Below are positions 49,313 through 57,026 of a DNA stretch of 64,000 nucleotides, piece after piece. The DNA lies in assembly GCA_030433275.1 (NCBI GenBank), contig JAUILK010000005.1, positions 55,334 to 119,333 on the forward strand, given 5' to 3'. Within the stretch, counting starts at the first letter, position 1. Each line of letters starts with the position of its first letter. The translations under genes were made by a program, and so were the position numbers. The notes beneath the pieces were generated by a model that saw only the letters and a program-made list of their open reading frames with translations, was not told the DNA's origin and did no database searches. This DNA is from Gammaproteobacteria bacterium. GTDB taxonomy: Bacteria; Pseudomonadota; Gammaproteobacteria; Nitrococcales; Nitrococcaceae.

Positions 49313-49791
49313 AGGCCCAATGCTGAACAACGCGCCCGCATCTGCTTCGAGAACGGGCGCTCTACAGAATCCTTTCCGGTGCCCCGTCTCTTTGCTCTGC
49401 CTCCTTTTAATAAGTGGCTATTGCCGTCGTTATTCCCTCGTCTACGAAAAATCCCTTACAGGAAACGCGTCGGACGCCAAGGATTTGGTGTAAGTCACTG
49501 TCCGAAAAGTATCGATAACATAGCCTACAGTGTGCAACACAAGAAGGATAAACAGACCGCCCTATCGTCAAGCCGGCTGGAGCGCGGTTGGACCGGCGGT
49601 GATTACATCGGCGTAGGCGGCACCTAGGTTATTCGATTGCGAAGCACCCTCACCGCCGTCTGAACCAAATCAACAATAAGAACGTTAATCAGTCGCATCC
49701 TTAATGCAGCCCTACGTTGCCGCAAGCAATGGCCCTATTTCGTCCAATGTGACCCCTCTACGGATTGGTCTGGGGTAGCTAAACGGAGGCA
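49313..49791. other. Intergenic region upstream of cqsA
   Basis: About 480 bases without a credible gene. A seven-base stem (GCGCCCG 49332-49338 with CGGGCGC 49354-49360) shortly after sppA lacks a T run and is a weak terminator candidate. The right end has the strong site ACGGAGG before the cqsA ATG. I saw no clear Qrr-like small RNA. Confidence 0.45.
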
Positions 49792-51054
49792 ATGATGATG
49801 CAGACGGCTTATGCAGAGCTTCGGGATGGAGTGGGCTGGGGTGAGTCCTCGTCGGAACCTGCCTTCCTTAAAAATCGTGTGGCGGCCTACTACCGTGAGC
49901 GCGTAGAGAAAACTTGGAATGGGGGACATATAATGCGCGGGCGGCAACCGAGCACCAACTCGGTGCTGCTCCAGAGCAACGATTACTTATCGATTGCTCG
50001 ACATCCGGCTATTCTGCGCGCTCAGGCCAAAGCGATCGAGTGCGCAGGTAATGGCTTGCTCATGTCGGCGGTCTTCCTGCAGGGGGATGAGCCGCAGCCG
50101 CGGCTGGAAGCCGAGTTCGCCGATTTTCTCGGCAGTGAAGCCACGGTACTGTGTCAATCCGGTTGGTGTGCCAACGTCGGCTTGATCCAAGCCATTGCCG
50201 ATGTTTCTGTGCCCGTGTATGTGGACATGCTCGCACACATGTCTTTACACCAAGGCATTTTGTGCGCCGGTGCCGTCGCCCGACCGTTTCGCCATAACGA
50301 CGTTGACCATCTGGAGCGGCAGATTCGCCGGCACGGGCCGGGCATCGTCGTGGTGGACTCGATCTACAGTACGACCGGCAATATAGCGCCGTTGGTCGCG
50401 ATCACTGAAATCGGCTTGCGCTACGGTTGCGTGCTGGTGGTGGATGAATCGCATTCTTTGGGTACCCATGGACCGGATGGGGCTGGGCTGGTAGCTGCCA
50501 ACGGTTTGGCCGATCGGGTCCATTTCCGCACCGCGAGCCTTGCCAAGGCCTTCGCCGGCCGCGCCGGGCTGATTACCTGTTCGTCCCTTTTTGCCGACTA
50601 CTTTAAATGCACAGCCCGGCCAGCGATTTTCAGCTCTACGCTCTTGCCTCATGAGATTGCCGGGCTGCACGCCGCTTTGCGGGTGATCCGCGAGGAGGAG
50701 TGGCGTCGTCAGCGGCTGCATCGCAACGCTTGCTATCTGCGCGCTGAGCTCAGCCGGCTCGGCTATAATTTGGAGAGTCAGTCGCAGATCATCGGCCTCG
50801 AGTCCGGGCCGGAGCCCCAAACCATCGTGCTGCGCGACGCTTTGGAGGCACAGGGGATTTTTGGCTCGGTGTTTTGTGCTCCGGCGACCCCGACCAACCG
50901 CTCGCTGATCCGCTTGTCTGTGAATGCAGCGCTCTGCGATGCTCAACTGCAAAGGATCGTGAATGCTTGTGCGGCTATTCGCGAGGAAGTGGGCTTGGCG
51001 AGTTGGGCATCCACTCGGCGCAAGGCACGCTCTGCTCCGGTTCTCTACCGGTAA
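49792..51054 (+). CDS. cqsA: Alpha-hydroxyketone autoinducer synthase CqsA
   Basis: CqsA is a PLP-dependent alpha-oxoamine synthase that joins an acyl-CoA to an aminated C3-C4 unit to form CAI-1-type signals. The 420-residue protein shares the family-specific stretches LLQSNDYLSIARHPAI, CQSGWCANVGLIQAI, HMSLHQG and HGPGIVVVDSIYSTTGNIAP, VVDESHSLGTHGPDGAG and SSTLLPHE with Vibrio CqsA. The PLP lysine is Lys252 in TASLAKAFAGRAG. These set it apart from biotin (BioF) and haem (HemA) relatives. Three consecutive ATGs follow GGAGG at 49792-49800. It converges on the response regulator gene. Confidence 0.95.
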   Translation: MMMQTAYAELRDGVGWGESSSEPAFLKNRVAAYYRERVEKTWNGGHIMRGRQPSTNSVLLQSNDYLSIARHPAILRAQAKAIECAGNGLLMSAVFLQGDEPQPRLEAEFADFLGSEATVLCQSGWCANVGLIQAIADVSVPVYVDMLAHMSLHQGILCAGAVARPFRHNDVDHLERQIRRHGPGIVVVDSIYSTTGNIAPLVAITEIGLRYGCVLVVDESHSLGTHGPDGAGLVAANGLADRVHFRTASLAKAFAGRAGLITCSSLFADYFKCTARPAIFSSTLLPHEIAGLHAALRVIREEEWRRQRLHRNACYLRAELSRLGYNLESQSQIIGLESGPEPQTIVLRDALEAQGIFGSVFCAPATPTNRSLIRLSVNAALCDAQLQRIVNACAAIREEVGLASWASTRRKARSAPVLYR

Positions 51055-51113
51055 GGGTGTTCTGACACATGAACGGATGCGGCGGATGCGAAGCGTGTTT
51101 TATGGACGACCGC

Positions 51114-52142
51114 TCATAGGTGGGGCAGTGCCAACGTCGCATCCAATTCGTCGAGAAAGGAGCGGTAGCTCGCGATCTGCCAGCCGAGCCACCGGTAGAG
51201 CGGAGGTTCGTCGATGAGCGCGAGATAGTAGCGCCGCGCGCCGTGCAGCATTTTGGCCGGAAAGAGGAAATCCTCCCAATCGAGGCACTCTGGACGATAA
51301 TAGCCTGCAGAGCGCCAGAAATAGGGTACGGCGCTACCGCTGGCGAGCTTCTCCAGCAACGGTGCTGGGCCACCTTGATCACGGATAATCTCCTGGTGCA
51401 CGTGCAGATCCTCTTCGGTGAGCACAACCAGTCGATACGGTCGACCATCGTCGGTGATCAGCAAGAAGCCGCTGGGCTCGGCTACGTAGTAATGCTCGAC
51501 CAGCCGGTATTCCTCGCATAAGCGTTCGAAATGGTAAATGAAAACAGGATCTTTGAGAAATGCGGCTTCTTCGCCGTCGATGGACTGTTGGAGCAATCGT
51601 GAGGCATCCTGAAAATGCTGCGCCTGCAATTCTTTGATGCTTTGATTTAGATCATCCGCTACATTTTGCCAGCTCTTGCGAATGAATCGGTCGATCAGCC
51701 CCTGGTTGAAGCCCTCCACTGCGACTTTCTCGTCGCCGACTCCCGTGAAAAGGATTTTTTTGATGTGAGGGTTGCGGATGCGCCGGCAAAATTCCAAACC
51801 ATTCATGCTGGGCATAGCGTAGTCAACGACCACTACGGAAACCTCGGAGAAGCGTTTAGGGTCGGTTACCGCCTCTTCCAATGCCGCGATATCCACGCGT
51901 AGGAAGTGATTGCGCATCGGCCAACCGACGGCTTCCCGATGCTGGTAGAAGCAGCGTTGATACGGGCGCACACTGCTCTCGCAGTGCTGCAGGTGTTCCA
52001 GAGCTGTCTGGGGGGAGTCGAACAACCGATAGGCCAGCCGCTCGTCGAGCTCCAAGCTGAGATTGGTGAGAAATGTTGCATCATCGTCGAGGACAAGCAC
52101 GGTTGAGGGAAAGCGGTAAGGGGGGATCGACTTTTCATCCAT
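51114..52142 (-). CDS. Response regulator of the CqsA/CqsS locus, LqsR-like, with unknown output domain
   Basis: The 342-residue protein has an N-terminal receiver domain with acidic pocket Asp19-Asp21 (VLVLDDDATF), phosphoacceptor Asp107 (VVVVDYAMPSMNG), Thr133 and Lys156. About 30 extra residues lie between the first and third strands (around residues 45-100). The C-terminal half (about 170-342; GFLLITDDGRPYRLVVLTEE, YYLALIDEPPLYRWLGWQ) matches no DNA-binding or enzyme output that I recognise. It overlaps cqsS by eight bases. The gene order recalls Legionella lqsA-lqsR-lqsS. Confidence 0.85.
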   Translation of the reverse strand: MDEKSIPPYRFPSTVLVLDDDATFLTNLSLELDERLAYRLFDSPQTALEHLQHCESSVRPYQRCFYQHREAVGWPMRNHFLRVDIAALEEAVTDPKRFSEVSVVVVDYAMPSMNGLEFCRRIRNPHIKKILFTGVGDEKVAVEGFNQGLIDRFIRKSWQNVADDLNQSIKELQAQHFQDASRLLQQSIDGEEAAFLKDPVFIYHFERLCEEYRLVEHYYVAEPSGFLLITDDGRPYRLVVLTEEDLHVHQEIIRDQGGPAPLLEKLASGSAVPYFWRSAGYYRPECLDWEDFLFPAKMLHGARRYYLALIDEPPLYRWLGWQIASYRSFLDELDATLALPHL

Positions 52143-53460
52143 GATGGCTCACTCCTGGAAAAGTCAGCATGAACTCGGTGTATTTGCCGTATTCGGTTTT
52201 GCAATGGATAGAGCCGCCGAAGCTTCCCATAACCATTTTACAGAATGCCAACCCGATTCCAGCGCCCTGATCCATAGTGCGCGAGGAATAGAAGCGGTTG
52301 TAAATATAAGGTAGCACCTCCGGCCGGATCCCGGTGCCGGTATCCAGGATATGTAGGGTGCCGTCCGTTCCTTTGCGCTCGGTCCAGATTACGATCTCCC
52401 CGCGACCGGCATCCGCGATGAAATGCAAAGCGTTGCGTAATAAATTGAAGATGACGTGGATCATGAGCAAAGGTGAGCCTTGGAATACGAAATCTTCTCC
52501 CGGGCGCCAACGGACCTGCTCGCGTTCTGTTTTAGATCGAAATGGATAGCGCTTCAGGGCGATCGCCACACACTCGCTAATGTGCGTAGCAGTGTACTCT
52601 GAAGCGTCCAGTTGATGTCGTCCTGCGTTTATTAATAGCATGTCGATTATCGTATTCGAGTAATTGGTCTCGTTTTCGATGCGATCCAGTACGGATTTTA
52701 GGGCGCACCGGTGCCCTTGACGTATCGGAGGTACGCCGAGCCCCTTTTCCCGGGCGAGTTCGTATGCTTCGAGCAGGTGAGGGAGGTAACGTCTCAGACC
52801 GCCTACCCCGCTGCGGATACCCAGCAGTGGGGTGCGTAGCTCATGGGCGATGTTGCGACTGACGGCGAACATGGCATCCAGCCGCTCTTGGCTCACCAAA
52901 GCGGCCTTATAATTGACGATACTGCCAGTAACTACAACGAACAAGTAGATCGGCAGCTGCGCTAAATAATCGGCCGGGATCGTGAGTTGACCGCCGGTTG
53001 CGATGTGGGCGAGCCAAGCGAGCGTTGTACCGGTCACAAACAGTAGGCTCAGCAGCAGCCACTCTTGCACCAGCAGCACCAGCAGGATCAAGGCGGCCAT
53101 GGTCGATGTATGCCATACATCAGACATACCGTTTTTCAGCAGCATAAAGGTGAAAAAAAACGGCAGGGCGTAGAGCATGGTGAAAAACCAATACACTCCC
53201 AGCAAGGGGCGCCAGCGCTTGGGCCAATGCGGTAGGAAGAGGTAAGGTAGGAATATCCCGGCTCCGATCAGCCGTAAGCCGAAATTTTCGTAGGGTTGCG
53301 GAAACCAGTCGTGCCAGATGAAGTAGTATGCTGGAAACCCCACAACCCCGACTATTCCGATGGGAAAAAAATTCGGCTCCGACTGGCGCACCCCCTGCGC
53401 CAGGGTCAAACGCAACCGTTCGAGCAGCTGAGTCCACCCACGATGAATTCTATTCGGCAT
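52135..53460 (-). CDS. cqsS: Sensor histidine kinase CqsS-like (alpha-hydroxyketone receptor)
   Basis: Residues 30-185 form six membrane spans. The stretch GFPAYYFIWHDWFPQPYENF (41-60) nearly repeats the Vibrio CqsS segment GFPAYYFIWEYWFPQSYENL, so the signal-binding part is related. The HisKA domain has His206 in NIAHELRTPLLGI; the ATPase domain has NLLRNALHFI, LDTGTGIRPEVLPYIYNRFY and GAGIGLAFCKMVMGSFGGSI. The protein ends at 441 residues and lacks the C-terminal receiver of Vibrio CqsS. It probably signals to the overlapping response regulator. Confidence 0.93.
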   Translation of the reverse strand: MPNRIHRGWTQLLERLRLTLAQGVRQSEPNFFPIGIVGVVGFPAYYFIWHDWFPQPYENFGLRLIGAGIFLPYLFLPHWPKRWRPLLGVYWFFTMLYALPFFFTFMLLKNGMSDVWHTSTMAALILLVLLVQEWLLLSLLFVTGTTLAWLAHIATGGQLTIPADYLAQLPIYLFVVVTGSIVNYKAALVSQERLDAMFAVSRNIAHELRTPLLGIRSGVGGLRRYLPHLLEAYELAREKGLGVPPIRQGHRCALKSVLDRIENETNYSNTIIDMLLINAGRHQLDASEYTATHISECVAIALKRYPFRSKTEREQVRWRPGEDFVFQGSPLLMIHVIFNLLRNALHFIADAGRGEIVIWTERKGTDGTLHILDTGTGIRPEVLPYIYNRFYSSRTMDQGAGIGLAFCKMVMGSFGGSIHCKTEYGKYTEFMLTFPGVSHHG

Positions 53461-53968
53461 GGTGTCGTTCTATCGCAGTGAGAAGCCCGCTGCACCCTCT
53501 CGCAACGGTGGTCCGCTGCTGAATACCCTGTTTGTGGCTGAGGCCCTGTTTGCAGTCTTGGCGGTGCTGCAAGTCCCTGTAGCGTCCTCCCGTTCAAGCC
53601 GCAGATGGGGTTTTTAGGTGCTGTCTCGATCGTGCGCATAAAAGGTACCGAAGCACTCTGCATTCCAGGGTAGAATATGGCGGATGCCAATGCACGTCAT
53701 TGCATTTACCGAGGGCGGGGCGACCCTTCAGTTTGGCACCGCCAGAAAATCCCGTCGGTGCGCTTGAGATATGAGAAGTAACCTCAAGTGCGTACGGGTA
53801 TGGTGGTGGAATGGGGCAGGGTAATAGCACACTGTTTAAATGGTTTTTGGAGACTGGCGATCTGCTCGGTGATTGAAGTGAGCGGATGGCCGCGAAGGAT
53901 AGGTAGGTTGTGCATCGGCCAAGATCCAAGTGGAGAATAATTACATCACTGCTCAACGGGACGGTTTC
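53461..53968. other. Intergenic region between cqsS and the DUF423 gene
   Basis: About 500 bases, presumably with the cqsS promoter. A 174-codon - strand frame (53594-54118) covers part of it but runs antisense through the DUF423 gene and looks spurious. A six-base inverted repeat (AATGCA/TGCATT, near 53691-53708) is the only palindrome I noted; its significance is unknown. Confidence 0.4.
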
Positions 53969-54352
53969 ATGCACGGTAAGCTGTTTGTGATTCTCGGCGG
54001 CTTGAATCTTTTTCTCGGTGTGGCTTTGGGTGCCTTCGGCGCTCATGGTCTGCGTGCGCGGGTGCCGCTTGAAATGCTGGAAGTCTGGCATACGGGTGTG
54101 GAATATCAGTTTGTCCATGCGCTGGGTTTGCTTGCGGTAGGGCTGGTGTTACCGCACCTGACAGCAGCTGTAACAGTTGTGGCTGGGGCCGGTTGGCTGA
54201 TGCTCATCGGAATCGTGTTCTTCTCCGGCAGCCTCTACGGATTGGTTTTGACCGAGGTGCGTTGGCTGGGCGCTGTGACGCCGTTTGGTGGCGCGCTATT
54301 TTTGTTGGCTTGGCTGCTGCTGGTTTGGGGTGTATGGAAGGGCTGGGGTTGA
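53969..54352 (+). CDS. DUF423 membrane protein
   Basis: The 127-residue product has four hydrophobic segments and the DUF423 signature LGAFGAHGLRARV followed by EVWHTGVEYQFVHALGLL. The family is widespread and of unknown function. I prefer the ATG at 53969; a GTG at 53930 would add 13 residues that do not resemble family N-termini. The stop lies about 100 bases from the convergent thiI stop. Confidence 0.88.
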   Translation: MHGKLFVILGGLNLFLGVALGAFGAHGLRARVPLEMLEVWHTGVEYQFVHALGLLAVGLVLPHLTAAVTVVAGAGWLMLIGIVFFSGSLYGLVLTEVRWLGAVTPFGGALFLLAWLLLVWGVWKGWG

Positions 54353-54450
54353 AGTCCGAGCGAAGTGTCCGCCACAATCAGGTTGGCTGTGTAGCGCGCC
54401 CGCAAGGTTTTTCATCTGACCGAAAATGTCAAAGCTTAGCTGCAGGTGAG

Positions 54451-55716
54451 TCAAGCTGAGCCTGCTGCGTGCGTAGCCGAACCCGTCTCCAACACCTCGC
54501 CCGTGTCGAAAGTTAGGACCCGCATTTCGGCGAGGGTACGCTCGAGCAATGCTTCGTAGTTTGGGAACAATCGCCTTTCAAGCCGTTGCAGCTGTTCCGG
54601 ATGGGATTTGGTGCGTGGGTGTCGGCTGAGCAGAGCACAGCAATCCTTGTAAGGTTCGGTCGATAACTCGTAAGTGCCGATCGTTCGCGCGCGCTCGATG
54701 ATCTCTTGTTTATCCATCCCGATTAAGGGGCGCAGAATTGGCAGGGCCGCCGCCTGTGAGTGGCTGACTATATTTTCCAACGTTTGCGAGGCGACTTGAC
54801 CCAGGCTATCGCCGACCACGAGTGCCTGTCCGCCACAGCGTTGAGCAAGGCGAGTCCCGAGGCGTGCCATGAAACGGCGAAAGAGGATCATTTCGAAGCC
54901 GGAGGGCGGTTGGCCAAGCAGCGCTAGATCGAAATGCGTATACGGTGCCAAGAACAGTCGCGAGCGCAGAGTATAGATGCTCAACTGTTTGGCGATGCGG
55001 CTTACGAGGTTCTCACGCAGCCGCTCGGAGGTAAGGTGCGTTGCTGTCAAATGCAGAAAATTCACTCGGCAACCCCGTTTGGCCATTAAAAAGGCCGCTA
55101 CTGGGGAGTCGATGCCACCTGAGAGCAGGCTCAAAACGGGGCCAGCAGTGAACACCGGCAGTCCGCCAACCCCCTGATGGCGCACATCATAAACGTATAC
55201 TCCCTCAGGATAAATATCGACGTAGAAACGCTGATCCGGGCGTGATAGATCCACACGCGACCAGTCTGTGTGTTCAATGATGGCAGCGCCTAAACGTCGG
55301 GCGAGCTCGTCAGATCGCAAAGGAAACCCTTTGTCGCCTCGGTTGACTCGAACAGCAAAGCTCGCTTGCGATCGCCAGTTTTCCTGGGCCATGCTTACTA
55401 CGATTTCCTCAATCCGATGCAGTTGCGGCGATTCGCTGGGCCAGTGCAACTCCGCACGAGAGAGAAACGCCGCGGGCGCGACAGCCGCGATACCGGCTAC
55501 GCCCCGCAGCATGGCCGCGATTTCAAAAACTTCGGCACGCGGTGCATCTGATATGTGCACCGTGATCCGATTGTGGCCGAGTTGCACCGGCCAGCGCACA
55601 CCGTGGCGCAGTAGGCGGTGTTTGATGTTGCGTCGGAGCTGAAGTTCGAACTCGCGGCGGTTATGGCCTTTGAGTGCGACCTCGGCGTAGTGGAGCAGTA
55701 GGCGGTGTCTGAGCAT
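54451..55716 (-). CDS. thiI: tRNA 4-thiouridine synthetase ThiI, without rhodanese domain
   Basis: ThiI puts sulfur on uridine 8 of tRNA and, in some bacteria, serves thiazole synthesis. The 421-residue protein has an N-terminal ferredoxin-like/THUMP region (about 1-165), the PP-loop SGGIDS at 199-204 and the acceptor-cysteine region YKDCCALL (Cys359, Cys360). It stops about 60 residues later, so the rhodanese domain of the 482-residue E. coli protein is missing. The persulfide must then come from another route. No frameshift was seen at the C-terminus. Confidence 0.94.
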   Translation of the reverse strand: MLRHRLLLHYAEVALKGHNRREFELQLRRNIKHRLLRHGVRWPVQLGHNRITVHISDAPRAEVFEIAAMLRGVAGIAAVAPAAFLSRAELHWPSESPQLHRIEEIVVSMAQENWRSQASFAVRVNRGDKGFPLRSDELARRLGAAIIEHTDWSRVDLSRPDQRFYVDIYPEGVYVYDVRHQGVGGLPVFTAGPVLSLLSGGIDSPVAAFLMAKRGCRVNFLHLTATHLTSERLRENLVSRIAKQLSIYTLRSRLFLAPYTHFDLALLGQPPSGFEMILFRRFMARLGTRLAQRCGGQALVVGDSLGQVASQTLENIVSHSQAAALPILRPLIGMDKQEIIERARTIGTYELSTEPYKDCCALLSRHPRTKSHPEQLQRLERRLFPNYEALLERTLAEMRVLTFDTGEVLETGSATHAAGSA

Positions 55717-55792
55717 AGTTAATGTGCGTGGCTACTATTGGGACGAGGGATAACCATATAGGTAGCGATCGGATCCGCGAACTGGTTCCTCA

Positions 55793-55820
55793 TTACTTGT
55801 AGAAAATATTCTACTATAAC
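55793..55820 (+). promoter_or_regulatory. Promoter with a palindromic operator in its spacer
   Basis: TTACTT (55793-55798) and TATAAC (55815-55820) stand 16 bases apart. The spacer is exactly the inverted repeat GTAGAA-AATA-TTCTAC (55799-55814). A repressor bound here would block RNA polymerase. It lies about 170 bases before the YbhG-like gene; no regulator gene is adjacent. Confidence 0.6.
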
Positions 55821-55988
55821 GCCCCTGGTGCCTCTCCTGGGAGAATGACGTACAGATGCAGATTACATGAGCGGTTACGGTACCCGGTTCTGGGTGGCAG
55901 TCTGGGATCGATTCATCAATTGGCTTGCGAAAAAGACGCTACGCTGGCTCATCCGAAATTTGCAGGGTTCGGATGAAGGAGCGCCTCT

Positions 55989-57026
55989 ATGAGGGTGTTG
56001 AGACTTTTATCCATTACCGTCGTGCTCACAATAGCCGCTGCCGTGGGCGCATGGTGGTATATGAACGTCGGGGCAAGCCGCGCCGATCAATCATTGACGC
56101 TTTATGGGAATGTAGATATTCGTGAAGTGGAGCTTGCCTTCGAGGTAACCGGCCGGGTGGCGAAGTTGATGGTGGAAGAGGGAGCACGTGTGCGTCCCGG
56201 GCAGGCTTTGGCCCATCTGCAGCGTGAACGCTATCAGCATGCAGTGGAGCAGAACCGTGGCCAGCTAACGGTTGCAGAGCAGAGACTGGCCAAGTTGGAG
56301 GCCGGTACGCGCTCGGAGGAGATTGCGCGGGCGCGTGCCTTGGCGAGAGCCGCGCGGGCCGAGGCGAAGAACGCTTGGAGTCGTTACCGACGTTTGCAGG
56401 ATATGGAATCGAAGAACGCCGTCTCGCCTCAGGACGTTGACGATGGCAGATCTGCGGCGCAAGCGGCGCAGGCTAGGCTCGAGGCGGCCCGCAAGACGCT
56501 CGCCCTGGCCTTGGCGGGGCCGCGCGAGGAGGATATCGCCCGAGCGCGTGGCGAGTTGCAGATGGCGCAAGCCGAACTCAGTTTAGCGCAGCGCAATCTG
56601 GCCGATACGATCTTGCGTGCCCCAGCAGCGGGTGTTGTTCGCAGTCGTATCTTGGAACCTGGTGACATGGCTGCCCCCGAGGTTCCGGTTTTTACTATTG
56701 CCTTAAACCACCCCCTATGGGTGCGCACCTATGTGTCAGAGACCGAGTTAGGAAACTTGCGTCCTGGCATGGCAGCAGTGCTCCATACCGACACTCATCC
56801 GGATCAGGCTTATCAAGGATGGGTCGGTTATATATCGCCGACCGCTGAGTTTACTCCTAAATCGGTAGAGAGCCTGGAGGTCCGTACCGACTTGGTGTAC
56901 CAAGCACGCATTCATGTCTGCGATGCTCGAGGCGAGCTGCGGCTGGGGATGCCTGTAACGGTAACCATTCCCCGCCAGCAGGCGGCGACCGGAGCGGAAG
57001 CTGCTTGCCGTCGGCAAAAGCAATGA
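55989..57026 (+). CDS. HlyD-family adaptor of ABC exporter, YbhG-like
   Basis: This is the periplasmic adaptor of a drug-efflux-type ABC exporter. The 345-residue protein has an N-terminal membrane anchor (about residues 7-25) and a lipoyl-like part (ELAFEVTGRVAKLMVEEGARV). A coiled-coil hairpin at about 80-205 includes the family motif AGTRSEEIARAR and ALAGPREEDIARARG, and DTILRAPAAGVVRSRILEPGD follows. GGAG lies seven bases before the ATG. The stop overlaps the ATPase gene by four bases. The adaptor-ATPase-permease-permease order equals E. coli ybhGFSR. Confidence 0.92.
   Translation: MRVLRLLSITVVLTIAAAVGAWWYMNVGASRADQSLTLYGNVDIREVELAFEVTGRVAKLMVEEGARVRPGQALAHLQRERYQHAVEQNRGQLTVAEQRLAKLEAGTRSEEIARARALARAARAEAKNAWSRYRRLQDMESKNAVSPQDVDDGRSAAQAAQARLEAARKTLALALAGPREEDIARARGELQMAQAELSLAQRNLADTILRAPAAGVVRSRILEPGDMAAPEVPVFTIALNHPLWVRTYVSETELGNLRPGMAAVLHTDTHPDQAYQGWVGYISPTAEFTPKSVESLEVRTDLVYQARIHVCDARGELRLGMPVTVTIPRQQAATGAEAACRRQKQ

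Noticed and set aside
53594..54118. 174-codon - strand frame between cqsS and thiI
   Set aside because: It is antisense to the DUF423 gene, which has clear family motifs.
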